Assembly: GCF_000473045.1 (NCBI RefSeq)
Contig: NZ_AXAY01000039.1
Span: 1-64,000 of the forward strand
DNA: 64,000 bases
Direction: 5' to 3'
From: Bradyrhizobium sp. WSM3983
GTDB lineage: Bacteria > Pseudomonadota > Alphaproteobacteria > Rhizobiales > Xanthobacteraceae
Made by a program: the position numbers and the translations under genes. Under the pieces are notes generated by a model. It saw only the letters and a list, made by a program, of their open reading frames with translations, made no database searches and was not told the DNA's origin. Position 1 is the stretch's first letter; each line of letters opens with the position of its first letter. This document shows, in pieces, positions 34,248 to 43,883 of the stretch.

Positions 34248-35450
34248 ATGACCATTGCTCCCCGGAAACCCCCTCCGCAATCTATACAACGACTGCAGCG
34301 TGCGCTGGGCGGGCGAGCAGGTTGGAGCGGATTCGCGCTCCAACTTTTGTTCGCAGCCATCCTCGCTTGGCTGGCCTATGAAATCATCGCCAATGTCCGC
34401 GCAAACTTGCAGACGCAGCGGATCACCGCCGGCTTCGGTTTCCTGCAGAGCAACGCGGGCTTCGACGTCAATCAGACCCTGATCTCCTACTCGGGATCCG
34501 ACACCTATGCCCGCGCTTTTCTGGTGGGTTTGTTCAATACTCTTCTGGTTTCCGTCATTGGTATCTTCTTTGCCACGGCGATTGGCTTCATTGTTGCGCT
34601 TGGCCGGCTATCGTCCAACTGGCTCTTGTCGAGAATCGCCGGTGCTTACGTTGAATTGGTGCGCAACCTGCCGCTGCTTTTCCAGATCCTGTTCTGGTAT
34701 CTGGCGGTGCTCGCGGCGCTTCCAAGTCCGCGACAAAGCCTCTCGTTCTTTGGCGGCGCTTTCGTCAACAATCGCGGCATCATCATTCCGCGGCCAACCG
34801 GTGAACCTGGTCTCGAGCCGTTCGTCGGTGCCATTTTGCTGGCTATGGTCATCTCGTTTTTACTGTGGCGCTACTCCCGTCAGCAGCTCTATCGACACGG
34901 CCGGGTGATCAAGGTGTGGCCCTATGCTCTGGTAGATCTGGTCGGCTTGCCATTGATCGCGGCGTTGGCGTTCGGCGCGCCGGTGACGTTTGAGACCCCT
35001 GTGCTGAAAGGATTTAATTTTGCCGGCGGCTCTCGTCTCATTCCCGAGTTCGTCGCACTGACGCTGGCTCTATCGACCTACACGGCGGCATTCATCGCCG
35101 AGATCGTGCGCGCCGGCATACTGTCGGTGCACAAGGGACAGATGGAAGCCGGCTCCTCGCTTGGGTTGCGGCGCGGCACCGCGCTGCGGCTGATCGTAAT
35201 TCCACAGGCGCTCAGGGTGATTTTGCCGCCGCTCACGAGCCAATATCTCAATCTAACGAAGAACTCCTCGCTTGCCGTCGCGATCGGCTATCCTGATCTA
35301 TTTTCTGTGTTTGCTGGAACGACGTTGAGCCAGACCGGGCAAGCGATCGAGATCATCGGCATCACGATGGGGGTCTATCTGCTGATCTCGCTCGTGACCA
35401 GCGCGATCATGAACCTGTACGGGTGGCGGATCAGCAGGAGCACGATTTGA
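34248..35450 (+). CDS. aapQ: Amino acid ABC transporter permease AapQ
   Basis: 400-residue inner-membrane permease, the long AapQ/BztB type. An N-terminal helix (ALQLLFAAILAWLAYEIIAN) is followed by the ABC permease core with YVELVRNLPLLFQILFWY. The EAA loop is AEIVRAGILSVHKGQMEAGS then SLGLRRGTALRLIVIPQALR. The non-conserved stretch between helices 1 and 2 and the overall size match AapQ of rhizobia. Its stop overlaps the aapM start (TGATG). It works with AapM, ATPase AapP and, presumably, the AapJ encoded at 30.6-31.6 kb. Confidence 0.92.
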   Translation: MTIAPRKPPPQSIQRLQRALGGRAGWSGFALQLLFAAILAWLAYEIIANVRANLQTQRITAGFGFLQSNAGFDVNQTLISYSGSDTYARAFLVGLFNTLLVSVIGIFFATAIGFIVALGRLSSNWLLSRIAGAYVELVRNLPLLFQILFWYLAVLAALPSPRQSLSFFGGAFVNNRGIIIPRPTGEPGLEPFVGAILLAMVISFLLWRYSRQQLYRHGRVIKVWPYALVDLVGLPLIAALAFGAPVTFETPVLKGFNFAGGSRLIPEFVALTLALSTYTAAFIAEIVRAGILSVHKGQMEAGSSLGLRRGTALRLIVIPQALRVILPPLTSQYLNLTKNSSLAVAIGYPDLFSVFAGTTLSQTGQAIEIIGITMGVYLLISLVTSAIMNLYGWRISRSTI

Positions 35451-36973
35451 TGCGAGACGGTGAAACACCTTCGTTCGTGCGCCAAGACTTGGTGTCTGAA
35501 CGGTCCGCGCCGGTGAAGACCACGGGTTTTGTCGGCTTTTTGCGCGTACGTCTGTTCAATTCTGTAACTAACATCCTGGTCACGATCGTTTGCGCGCTGT
35601 TGCTGTGGGTGCTGCTGGTGCCTACGGTCAAATTCCTATTGATCGATGCTGTCTGGAGCGGTGCAGACCGTAGTGCCTGTCTAGCCGAAAATGCTGGTCA
35701 CGTCGTTGGTGCATGCTGGCCCTTCGTTCATGCCAAATTCGGCCAATTCGTATATGGATTCTATCCGGAGCCTGAACGGTGGCGGGTCAATCTGACCTTC
35801 ATGCTCGCCGCAGTGCTTCTGCTCCCGCTACTGATTCCAAAGCTACCTGCTAAGGGGCTCAATGCGAGTCTGTTTTTCATAGCGCTCCCGATCGTGGCCT
35901 TCTTTCTGCTGTATGGCGGTGGACTCGACGGCTTCGCGGTGAGTTGGATCTCGGCTCTGCTCACCGGCTTCAATGCTTCGATCGGAGAAGTCGGACGGAA
36001 GCTCGTCCTCGCAGGAGACGCCGTTGCGGTCATCGGTCCGTTTTTGTGGCTGGCTGGCAAGCTGATTGTTGGAATCAGCACCGCGATCTCGTGGGTGCTT
36101 ACGCCGCTGGTTTGGCTGCACATTTCGATTCAATCGTCGGGCCGTCCGGTGTGGATCGACCTACTCCTGACGACGGCAATTATCTCGGCGCTGATCTTTA
36201 TGCTGGGCGGGGGCGCGCGTGCGGGCTGGCGGCCGTTGCTGGCGAGCTTGACGACGTTCGTTGGTATCGGTCTCCTGATCGCTGTGATGGGCCTCGATCG
36301 TGGCGGCCTGCCGGTCGTTGATACCAGGCTATGGGGCGGCCTGCTGATAACGCTTGTCGTGTCCGTAACGGGCATCGTCGCGTCGATGCCAATCGGCATC
36401 GGTCTGGCGCTCGGCCGGCGATCGACGATCCCTCTAGTCCGGACCTTTTCGATCGCCTTTATCGAGTTTTGGCGCGGCGTGCCGCTCATTACGGTGCTAT
36501 TTTTTGCGACCTACATGCTGCCGCTCTTCGTGCCAACCGGCTTCACGATCGACGGACTGGTGCGTGCGCTTATAGGGATCTCGCTGTTCGCAGGCGCCTA
36601 TCAAGCCGAGGTTATTCGCGGTGGGCTGATGGCGATCCCACGCGGCCAGACCGAAGCGGCGAGCGCGGTGGGCCTAACCTGGTGGAAGACAACTGCGTTG
36701 ATCGTCCTGCCGCAGGCGTTGCGCCACGTCATTCCCGGCATAGTCAACAGCTTCATTGGGCTGTTCAAGGATACGTCGCTCGTATCAATTGTGGCTTTGT
36801 TCGACCTGCTAGGTTCAATGCGGGCATCCTTCAGCGACCCTCTCTGGGCGACACCATCGAGCCTATTCACGGGCTTCGCCCTAACTGGCACGATCTATTT
36901 CGTCTTCTGTTTTGGAATGTCGCGTTACTCGCTGTTTGTCGAGCATAGATTAAACGCGCACCAGCGCAATTGA
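35450..36973 (+). CDS. aapM: Amino acid ABC transporter permease AapM
   Basis: 507 residues from the ATG at 35450, which overlaps the aapQ stop by one base; an in-frame GTG-type extension to 35423 is inside aapQ and unneeded. Several helices precede the ABC permease core: [20 protein letters not shown], then [20 protein letters not shown] with [20 protein letters not shown] as the EAA loop. The length is characteristic of AapM/BztC, longer than ordinary polar amino acid permeases. Confidence 0.92.
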   Translation: MRDGETPSFVRQDLVSERSAPVKTTGFVGFLRVRLFNSVTNILVTIVCALLLWVLLVPTVKFLLIDAVWSGADRSACLAENAGHVVGACWPFVHAKFGQFVYGFYPEPERWRVNLTFMLAAVLLLPLLIPKLPAKGLNASLFFIALPIVAFFLLYGGGLDGFAVSWISALLTGFNASIGEVGRKLVLAGDAVAVIGPFLWLAGKLIVGISTAISWVLTPLVWLHISIQSSGRPVWIDLLLTTAIISALIFMLGGGARAGWRPLLASLTTFVGIGLLIAVMGLDRGGLPVVDTRLWGGLLITLVVSVTGIVASMPIGIGLALGRRSTIPLVRTFSIAFIEFWRGVPLITVLFFATYMLPLFVPTGFTIDGLVRALIGISLFAGAYQAEVIRGGLMAIPRGQTEAASAVGLTWWKTTALIVLPQALRHVIPGIVNSFIGLFKDTSLVSIVALFDLLGSMRASFSDPLWATPSSLFTGFALTGTIYFVFCFGMSRYSLFVEHRLNAHQRN

Positions 36974-36981
36974 GGCAGGCG

Positions 36982-37725
36982 ATGGCTACTGATTCTATCG
37001 TTGGAATTAACGATCTTAACAAATGGTACGGCGACTTCCATGTGCTCCGAGACGTCAATCTCGAGGTCGGTAAGGGTGAGCGTATTGTGATTTGCGGCCC
37101 CTCGGGCTCCGGCAAGTCGACGCTGATCCGTTGCGTCAACGCGTTGGAAGAATTTCAGGAGGGTGAGGTCGTCGTCGACGGCATCAAGCTCGGACCCAAC
37201 CTCAAGCACATTGACGCGGTCAGGCGCGAAGTCGGCATGGTATTCCAGAGCTTCAACCTGTTTCCACATCTCACCGTGCTGGAAAATTGTACTCTGGCGC
37301 CGATCTGGGTACGCAACATCCCGAAGAAGGACGCCGAAGCGGCCGCGATGAAATTTCTGGAGCGGGTTAAGATCCCTCACCAGGCCAACAAGTTTCCAGG
37401 GCAGATGTCCGGCGGTCAACAGCAGCGCGTCGCGATCGCGCGCGCGCTCACCATGAACCCCAAGGTAATGCTGTTCGACGAGCCGACCTCTGCACTCGAT
37501 CCCGAGATGGTAAAGGAGGTGCTGGACACCATGGTCGACCTTGCGAAGGAGGGTATGACTATGCTCGTCGTGACGCATGAGATGGGATTTGCCCGCGAGG
37601 TTGCTAACCGGGTGGTGTTCATGGATGCCGGCCAGATCATTGAATCGAACGCGCCACGGGAATTCTTTGCCGCCCCGCAGCACGCGCGCTCGAAGCTGTT
37701 CCTGGCCCAGATATTACGACACTAG
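36982..37725 (+). CDS. aapP: Amino acid ABC transporter ATP-binding protein AapP
   Basis: 247 residues from the ATG at 36982 behind GAGGCAGG (a TTG at 36970 is also in frame). Walker A is [10 protein letters not shown], the Q-loop [11 protein letters not shown], the ABC signature [15 protein letters not shown], and Walker [15 protein letters not shown] with the switch His in VVTHEMGFA. It powers the AapQM permease. The sequence closely follows the polar amino acid ATPase family (GlnQ/AapP). It is the last gene of the plus-strand aapQMP operon. Confidence 0.94.
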   Translation: MATDSIVGINDLNKWYGDFHVLRDVNLEVGKGERIVICGPSGSGKSTLIRCVNALEEFQEGEVVVDGIKLGPNLKHIDAVRREVGMVFQSFNLFPHLTVLENCTLAPIWVRNIPKKDAEAAAMKFLERVKIPHQANKFPGQMSGGQQQRVAIARALTMNPKVMLFDEPTSALDPEMVKEVLDTMVDLAKEGMTMLVVTHEMGFAREVANRVVFMDAGQIIESNAPREFFAAPQHARSKLFLAQILRH

Positions 37726-38937
37726 ATTGGTACGAAATCTGAACAACGCCCCGAGCGTGGAACGAAACCCGGTCCGCGCGACTTCTGCAATTTGCAAGTT
37801 GATTTAGTGACCGCGCTTTTCTTTGCGGCGAATTCAGACGACCCGACCTTTGGAGGATAGATGGGGGGATCCGTCTTCTGACCGTAGTCGGGGACTCTAA
37901 TGTTCCGGGCCGGACATGAGAAGAGATTTCACGATCAAACACGTCTCTCGAGGAGGTCGTCGCTGCATTGCAGACAGTCTCACCTGGCGCTCGATTTGAT
38001 GTTAGGCACCCGAAGCAGTTTCGTTGGCATGTGCGTTTTCTATCGACGCCGCATCTCCAGATCTGGAAGAGGCAGGGAAATGCAGAATGGACGGGCACTG
38101 CTGTAGGCACGGCGGAGAGGTTCTCTCTGATCCTGCCGACCGTCGGCGTCGTACAATCCACGCTAAGCAAACAAACCCATACTTCGGTTGGGTCGCACGC
38201 TCTGAACACTACAATCCAGATCCAGTTCCGATGTGGGAATACCGCGAGCCAGACGACGCACAGATCAATGGCACCTGCTTTGCAGGCGGAACATCGCGCC
38301 GTCTCCAAGAATAGCGGGAAATGAACTGGGCACCGCAACATCGCTCGCGCTCCGAGATTCAAAAAAAGGCCACCGCCGATCAAATCAAGCAATGGACCTT
38401 ATCCGTATTGCGCGCACGGACATCAGATTGCGAAGCAGGTCACGTATCTAGGGATGCTCCCAACAACGCCCGCAATCATGAGATGTCGCCGTTCTTGCAC
38501 ATCCACCTGACCAGAAGCCAACGTAAGCTTGGCCCAGGCTATCGCGCGATCTCGGCCTCGGCGCTCCCGGTCCGGTCCGGTGAGCCAAAAAAGCGGTAGA
38601 TGCGCGACGAAAAGCTCTTTCGGAATGCCGGCTGAGGATCAAAAGCTGAAGTTGTGTTTTACACCGAGCAATGTCGGTTTAGTATTTGACGAACGGGTCC
38701 GCCATCCCGAAGGTCACAACAAGCACCGTGATCACCGGCGCGTCGGAAGTTTCGAGAACGTTCGCACGGGCACGCCGGCACGTAGCCACCGAACTGCATA
38801 TTGCTGCAGTCGATTCAGCGTTGCATCCGCTCAGTGGCTGCCCAACGGCAACTACCCCTCGTCGCCGCGAGAACGCGCCACGAGTGACGCGCCCTGCCGC
38901 ACCTAAGCAGAGTAATTTCGCCCGCCAAGCTCCCAGC
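37726..38937. other. 1.2-kb region without an intact gene; possible decayed reading frames
   Basis: No frame here looks like a complete gene. At 37971-38160 the plus strand reads like a regulator N-terminal domain (FRWHVRFLSTPHLQIWKRQG, then GTAERFSLILPTVGVVQ), loosely recalling AraC-family arms. Around 38160-38310 another plus frame (NPYFGWVARSEHYNPDPVPM) looks more protein-like than the first, as if a frameshift occurred. Later short frames match nothing. I read it as a decaying gene or genes; assignment to a family is tentative. Confidence 0.35.
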
Positions 38938-40908
38938 TCACGCCGGTCGCTTGTTCTGCCGGTTCTTCACGAGATCATCGACGACGGCGGGATCAGCGAG
39001 GGTCGAGGTGTCGCCGAGGCTGCCCGGCTCGTCCTCGGCGATCTTGCGCAGGATGCGGCGCATGATCTTGCCGGAGCGGGTCTTGGGCAGGCCCGGCGCG
39101 AACTGGATCTGGTCGGGCGAGGCGATCGGACCGATCTCCTTGCGCACCCAGGTCACGAGCTCCTTGCGCAGATCGTCGGTCGGCTCGACACCGGCCATCA
39201 GGGTCACATAGGCGTAGATGCCCTGGCCCTTGATGTCGTGCGGGAAGCCGACCACGGCGGCTTCCGACACCTTCTCATGGGCAACGAGTGCACTCTCGAC
39301 TTCCGCGGTGCCCATGCGATGGCCGGAGACGTTGATGACGTCGTCGACGCGGCCGGTGATCCAGTAATAACCGTCGGCGTCGCGCCGGCAGCCGTCGCCG
39401 GTGAAGTATTTGCCCTTGTAGGTCGAGAAATAGGTCTGCTCGAAGCGTGCGTGATCGCCATAGACCGTGCGCATCTGGCCCGGCCATGAGCGGGTGAGGC
39501 AGAGATTGCCCGAGGTCTCTCCGTCCAGCACCTTGCCGTCGGCGTCGACGATCTCGGGCACCACGCCGAAGAACGGCTGCGTCGCCGAGCCCGGCTTCAG
39601 CTTGGTCGCGCCCGGCAGCGGCGTGATCAGGATGCCGCCGGTTTCGGTTTGCCACCAGGTGTCGACGATCGGGCAGCGGCCGTCGCCGATGACGCGGTGA
39701 TACCATTCCCAGGCCTCCGGATTGATCGGCTCGCCGACCGAGCCGAGCAGGCGGAGCGAAGCCCGCGAGGTCTTGGTCACGGGCTCGTCGCCCGACTGCA
39801 TCAGCGCGCGGATCGCGGTCGGCGCGGTGTAGAAGATGTTGACCTTGTGCTTGTCGATGACGTCCCAGAATCGCGAATTATCCGGATAATTCGGCACGCC
39901 TTCGAACATCAGCGTGGTTGCGCCGTTGGCCAGCGGTCCATACAGAATGTAGCTGTGGCCCGTGACCCAGCCAACGTCGGCGGTGCACCAGTAGATGTCG
40001 CCGTCGTGATAGTCGAAGACGTATTGATGCGTCATCGCGGCGAACACGAGGTAACCGCCCGAGGTGTGCAGCACGCCCTTGGGCTGGCCGGTCGAGCCTG
40101 AGGTGTAGAGGATGAACAGCGGATCTTCGGCGTGCATGTGCTCGGCCGGGCACTCCGTCGTCACCATCTTGGCGGCGTCGTGGTACCAGAGATCGCGCGA
40201 CGGGTTCATATCGACCTTGCCGCCGGTGCGCTTGACCACGACGACCCAGTCGACGCCTTCCGCTTTAGCAAGGGCCGCATCGACATTGGCCTTCAGCGGC
40301 ACCTTCTTGCCGCCGCGCAGGCCCTCGTCCGCGGTGATGATGACCTTGGACTGGCAGTCGCTGATGCGCTGGGCGAGTGAGTCCGGCGAGAAGCCGGCGA
40401 ACACCACGGAGTGGATGGCGCCGATCCGCGCGCAGGCCAGCATCGCGTAGGCTGCTTCCGGAATCATCGGCAAATAGATGGTGACGCGGTCGCCCTTCCT
40501 GACGTTGCGGGTGCGCAGGATGTTGGCCATCCGGCAGACCTCGTCGTGCAGCTCCTGATAGGTAATGTGCTTCGACTGCGAGGGATCGTCGCCTTCCCAG
40601 ATGATCGCGGTCTGGTTGGCGCGCTTGTGCAGATGGCGGTCGATGCAGTTGTGGGCGACGTTGAGGACGCCGTCCTCGAACCATTTGATCGAGACGTTGC
40701 CCGGCGCAAAGGAGACGTTCTCGATTTTGGTGGGCGCGTGCATCCAGTCGATGCGCTTGGCCTGCTCCGCCCAGAAGGCGTTCGGATCCGAGACCGAGCG
40801 CGCGTACATCTCCCGGTATTTAGCGTAACCGACGAAGGCCCGCTTGGCCCATTCGGTCGAAACTGGATAAACCTTCTCCACGGCAGTTTTGTTCTCGTTT
40901 GCGCCCAT
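38938..40908 (-). CDS. acs: Acetyl-CoA synthetase
   Basis: 656 residues from the ATG at 40908 behind GGGGAA; the longer frame to 41028 adds 40 non-family residues. It is an AMP-forming acyl-CoA synthetase: [15 protein letters not shown], the P-loop [50 protein letters not shown], and the C-terminal acetylatable lysine in [16 protein letters not shown]. It converts acetate, CoA and ATP to acetyl-CoA. The length matches the roughly 650-residue family. It stands alone on its transcript. A propionate preference cannot be excluded by sequence. Confidence 0.96.
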   Translation of the reverse strand: MGANENKTAVEKVYPVSTEWAKRAFVGYAKYREMYARSVSDPNAFWAEQAKRIDWMHAPTKIENVSFAPGNVSIKWFEDGVLNVAHNCIDRHLHKRANQTAIIWEGDDPSQSKHITYQELHDEVCRMANILRTRNVRKGDRVTIYLPMIPEAAYAMLACARIGAIHSVVFAGFSPDSLAQRISDCQSKVIITADEGLRGGKKVPLKANVDAALAKAEGVDWVVVVKRTGGKVDMNPSRDLWYHDAAKMVTTECPAEHMHAEDPLFILYTSGSTGQPKGVLHTSGGYLVFAAMTHQYVFDYHDGDIYWCTADVGWVTGHSYILYGPLANGATTLMFEGVPNYPDNSRFWDVIDKHKVNIFYTAPTAIRALMQSGDEPVTKTSRASLRLLGSVGEPINPEAWEWYHRVIGDGRCPIVDTWWQTETGGILITPLPGATKLKPGSATQPFFGVVPEIVDADGKVLDGETSGNLCLTRSWPGQMRTVYGDHARFEQTYFSTYKGKYFTGDGCRRDADGYYWITGRVDDVINVSGHRMGTAEVESALVAHEKVSEAAVVGFPHDIKGQGIYAYVTLMAGVEPTDDLRKELVTWVRKEIGPIASPDQIQFAPGLPKTRSGKIMRRILRKIAEDEPGSLGDTSTLADPAVVDDLVKNRQNKRPA

Positions 40909-41195
40909 CGAGCATTCCCCGTTGATAGTGTAGCTGCAGCTTTCAAGAACTCGTGCGCCCTTCAACCAGTTCTTCCGAACGCTGCGTTTAAAACCTGCGA
41001 AGTTGACCGCGCCGCCGAAGCGACGCACTCATGAGCTTCGAAACCCAAGCGATTGCATCTCTCACTGTCTAACGGATTGAGCGCCTATGTTTCGACAGCA
41101 GAAAAAAGGGCCGCTGCCGGGATTCAGCAACGGCCCCGCCTAGTCTAGGGAGAATTAGCAGACGAGCCGGTCTGCCAGCGGATCAGTACGAGTCA
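40909..41195. other. Intergenic region: acs promoter side and MHS-operon terminator
   Basis: 287 bases between two minus-strand genes. It holds a terminator for the upstream MHS/hydrolase operon (41108-41136) and the untranslated leader and promoter of acs. I find no perfect TTTGCAAA here; the AACTTCGCAGG on the minus strand (about 40995-41005) is only a weak resemblance. Confidence 0.45.
41108..41136 (-). terminator. Rho-independent terminator after the hydrolase-MHS operon
   Basis: GGGCCG (41108-41113) pairs with CGGCCC (41131-41136), extended by CTG and CAG across a small bulge. On the minus strand it is followed by a run of T (AAAAAA at 41102-41107 of the plus strand). It lies 60 bases after the MHS stop. 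Confidence 0.75.
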
Positions 41196-42821
41196 TCACG
41201 TATTGATGTCCCGACCACGGGTTTCCGGGAGCAATAGAGCTCCGATAATTGCCGTCGAAGCTGCGAACGCGACGGTATACCAAAGTCCATCGAAGATGTT
41301 GCCAGTCGCGACGACGACCGCTGTTGCGACGAATGGTGCGAATCCCCCGATCCATCCATTGCCGAACTGCAGCGCGACGGAGACGCCGCTGTATCTGATA
41401 CGGGCCGGAAAAAGCTCGACCAGAAGAGCACCAAGCGGCCCGTAAACCATGGTCGCCAGGAACACGAGAACGAAAAGCACTGCTACGACCATGGGACCGT
41501 TTGGCTCCGCGGGCGCTTTTAATGCCGGCATGCCTCTTTCGCTGAGCACCTTAAGGATCATGGTTTCCTCAAAGGGCATAGCTGCATCATTTCCGATTTG
41601 AACGTTGAGAGATGCAGCATCGGCCTTCACAACGTAAGGCACGGCATGCGCGGACAAGAACGACTTCACGCGGGTGCACTCTTTCGTTGCCTTTGGGCTG
41701 AAGAGGCGACCAAACAACGACTGATCCTCGCTGCAATCATTCGCGTGAATCACCACCGAAGTTTTTGAACGGAATTCAGCAAGCGCAGGATTGCCGTAAC
41801 TGGCCAACGCCTGAAAGAGAGGGATGATCAAAATGGCCGACAAGGCGCATCCCGCGACGATGATCGGTTTGCGGCCCACTCTGTCAGAAAGCCAGCCAAA
41901 GAACAGAAAGAACGGCGTTCCAAGAACCAGCGCGATGAGCAGATAGAAGTTCGCTTGCTCGAGACTCATCTTCAGCACGGTCGTCATGAAGTAGAGGCTG
42001 TAGAAGTGTCCCGTGTACCAAACCACCGCCTGACCTGCCACGACTCCGAAGATCGCGACAAGCACTAGACGCAGATTGCGGCGGTCACCGAAAGTCTCGC
42101 CGATCGGATTTTTCGAGCTTTTGCCGTCAGCCTTCATTTGCTGAAACACAGGCGATTCGTGCAGCTTGAGGCGAATGTACAGGGAGAGGACGAGAAGACC
42201 GATGGATCCGATGAACGGTATGCGCCAACCCCAACTCGCGAAAGTCTCCGCTGACATCGAAGAACGACACAGGAGGATCACAGCCAGCGAGAGGAACAAA
42301 CCAAGCGTTGCCGTGATCTGAATCCAGCTTGTCGTGAACCCCCTCTTATCCACATCAGAGTGCTCCGCAACATAGGTCACGGCACCTCCAAATTCGCCAC
42401 CGACGGCGAGACCTTGCAGCAGCCGCAATCCAACCAAGATAGTGGGAGCCCACCAGCCGAAAGTCTCGAATGTCGGTAGCAGCCCGACGGCCGCTGTAGC
42501 GAGACCCATCACCAGCATGGTGACGAGAAACGTCTTCTTGCGACCGACGAGGTCGCCGAGCCGCCCGAACACGATCGCACCGAAGGGACGAAGGACGAAG
42601 CCTGCGCCGAATGTCGCCAGTGCCGCCAGCAATGCCGCTGTTTCATTCCCTTTTGGGAAGAACAGAGTGCTGAAGAACGCAGCTAGCGAGCCGTATATGA
42701 AAAAGTCGTACCACTCGAAAACAGTGCCGAGTGCGGCGGCGAAGATAATACGTTTGGTATCCCGGTCGAGATTGCGGGTTGTGGGGACCGAGGGCTCAGA
42801 CGTTATGGCGTGAATGGACAT
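41196..42821 (-). CDS. MFS transporter, MHS family, with long extracytoplasmic insert
   Basis: 541 residues from the ATG at 42821 behind GGGAGGAAAAC. MHS landmarks are GTVFEWYDFFIYGSLAAFF, LRPFGAIVFGRLGDLVGRKK and LLQGLAVGGEFGGAVTYVAE. It is about 100 residues longer than a standard member. A hydrophilic insert lies between late helices (AEFRSKTSVVIHANDCSEDQ through VLSERGMPALKA) and contains two cysteines, C-x(19)-C. Such inserts occur in some alphaproteobacterial MHS proteins. It probably imports the substrate or product of the alpha/beta hydrolase encoded just upstream, which shares the sigma-54-type promoter. Confidence 0.9.
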   Translation of the reverse strand: MSIHAITSEPSVPTTRNLDRDTKRIIFAAALGTVFEWYDFFIYGSLAAFFSTLFFPKGNETAALLAALATFGAGFVLRPFGAIVFGRLGDLVGRKKTFLVTMLVMGLATAAVGLLPTFETFGWWAPTILVGLRLLQGLAVGGEFGGAVTYVAEHSDVDKRGFTTSWIQITATLGLFLSLAVILLCRSSMSAETFASWGWRIPFIGSIGLLVLSLYIRLKLHESPVFQQMKADGKSSKNPIGETFGDRRNLRLVLVAIFGVVAGQAVVWYTGHFYSLYFMTTVLKMSLEQANFYLLIALVLGTPFFLFFGWLSDRVGRKPIIVAGCALSAILIIPLFQALASYGNPALAEFRSKTSVVIHANDCSEDQSLFGRLFSPKATKECTRVKSFLSAHAVPYVVKADAASLNVQIGNDAAMPFEETMILKVLSERGMPALKAPAEPNGPMVVAVLFVLVFLATMVYGPLGALLVELFPARIRYSGVSVALQFGNGWIGGFAPFVATAVVVATGNIFDGLWYTVAFAASTAIIGALLLPETRGRDINT

Positions 42822-42835
42822 GTTTTCCTCCCGCA

Positions 42836-43666
42836 TCAAATGTTTTGTTGCACGTTGGCCGTTGCACTCACGTGTGACAACGAAATGCCTTGTTTCATCA
42901 AAAACTCGCCGAACAAGGGATTGAAGCGGTCAGGTCGTTCGAGCATCGGGAAGTGACCGGCTTCAGATATGATCGCAAGCTCGCTATTGGGAATGCCGGC
43001 GGCCAGGGCGCGCGACTCGCTCGGCGGGGTAATGATGTCTTCGTCGCCAACTACCACGAGCGTTGGCACGTGGATTTCTCCCAACCTTGAACGGCTGTCC
43101 GACGCGTTGAGCGACTTGATCGCTTCGCGAGCCACGAAGGCCGGCGTTTGCGCAACTTCCTTCCTGGCGAATTCGATGAGCTCGGGGCTTGCAGCAGAGC
43201 CGAAGGATCGTTCGATGACCCTCTGACTTGCTGATACGACGCCCAACTCATCGATGGCTTTGAGGACGTTGTCGACGTTGACGTCTGCGCCCAATCCATG
43301 TGGTGTGGCTCCCACAAGTACCAGCGCTCGCACGCGCTCCGGGTAAGACAGCGCGAAACTCTGGGCCACCGTTCCTCCCATGGAGAGACCCACGAGGACC
43401 GCCGATTCGATGGCTAATGTGCGATACACACTGAGCACGTCGTTCACGAATGCATCGATCGTATATCTCCGATCCTCTGGACGAGGTGAACGGCCATGAC
43501 CGGGCAAGTTGATGCGAACCATCTGATGACGAGACGAAAACGCCTCGACCTGCTCGCGCCAGAACTCGGCTGTGGTCGTGAAGCCGTGCACGAACACCAA
43601 TGGCGTGCCTGCTCCTGAGACCTCCACAATGGTGTCTCCGATTTTAATGGCTTTGCTGAGTGTCAC
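42836..43666 (-). CDS. Alpha/beta hydrolase (lactonase/esterase-like)
   Basis: 276 residues from the GTG at 43666, which is 5 bases after GGGAGG. Alpha/beta-hydrolase features are GTPLVFVHGFTTTAEFW (oxyanion HG), the nucleophile elbow GLSMGGTVAQSFA (Ser95), the acid in VVVGDEDIITPPSES, and the base in SEAGHFPMLERPDRF. It resembles the 3-oxoadipate enol-lactonase group but could cleave another ester or lactone. It is the first gene of an operon with the MHS transporter. An apparent sigma-54 promoter lies 37-53 bases before its start, so expression probably depends on the divergently encoded activator. Confidence 0.88.
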   Translation of the reverse strand: MTLSKAIKIGDTIVEVSGAGTPLVFVHGFTTTAEFWREQVEAFSSRHQMVRINLPGHGRSPRPEDRRYTIDAFVNDVLSVYRTLAIESAVLVGLSMGGTVAQSFALSYPERVRALVLVGATPHGLGADVNVDNVLKAIDELGVVSASQRVIERSFGSAASPELIEFARKEVAQTPAFVAREAIKSLNASDSRSRLGEIHVPTLVVVGDEDIITPPSESRALAAGIPNSELAIISEAGHFPMLERPDRFNPLFGEFLMKQGISLSHVSATANVQQNI

Positions 43667-43702
43667 TCGAGCCTCCCTTGCTTGTTTCCCACGCAAGAGG
43701 TT

Positions 43703-43719
43703 CGCAAGCTCCGTGCCAA
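43703..43719 (-). promoter_or_regulatory. Sigma-54 (-24/-12) promoter of the hydrolase-MHS operon
   Basis: On the minus strand the sequence is TTGGCACGGAGCTTGCG. This matches the consensus TGGCACG-N4-TTGC exactly, with GG and GC separated by 10 bases. Transcription would start near 43692, giving a leader of roughly 25 bases before the GTG at 43666. The divergent gene encodes a GAFTGA-type sigma-54 activator. Confidence 0.8.
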
Positions 43720-43824
43720 ATTTGCTCGCAGAGACGCGCCACCGCGCATCTTATTGGAACTTCGGTACAATTTGCCAAAAGTCAGCGCGATCGCGCCGAG
43801 TTGACGCTCATAGACTGCAAGGCT

Positions 43825-43867
43825 AGTGTCTCATTAAAGTGACAATACTGTCACCCGAGTGACACGT
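43825..43867. promoter_or_regulatory. Putative upstream activating sequence with GTGAC repeats
   Basis: GTGACAATACTGTCAC (43839-43854) is a GTGAC-N6-GTCAC palindrome. It is flanked by GTGTC (43826-43830) and GTGACAC (43859-43865). It lies about 120-135 bases upstream of the sigma-54 promoter's -24 element, a normal distance for an enhancer-binding protein, and just before the activator's own start, so it may also control that gene. Confidence 0.6.
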
Positions 43868-43883
43868 GCCGAGGTAGATTCCA

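Noticed and set aside
40995-41005. AACTTCGCAGG upstream of acs as a RamB/PrpR-like site
   Set aside because: It differs from ACTTTGCAAA at several positions, so it is not convincing without binding data.
40909-41028. 40-residue N-terminal extension of acetyl-CoA synthetase
   Set aside because: The extension is unlike the family, and the ATG at 40908 has a proper ribosome site and gives the normal length.
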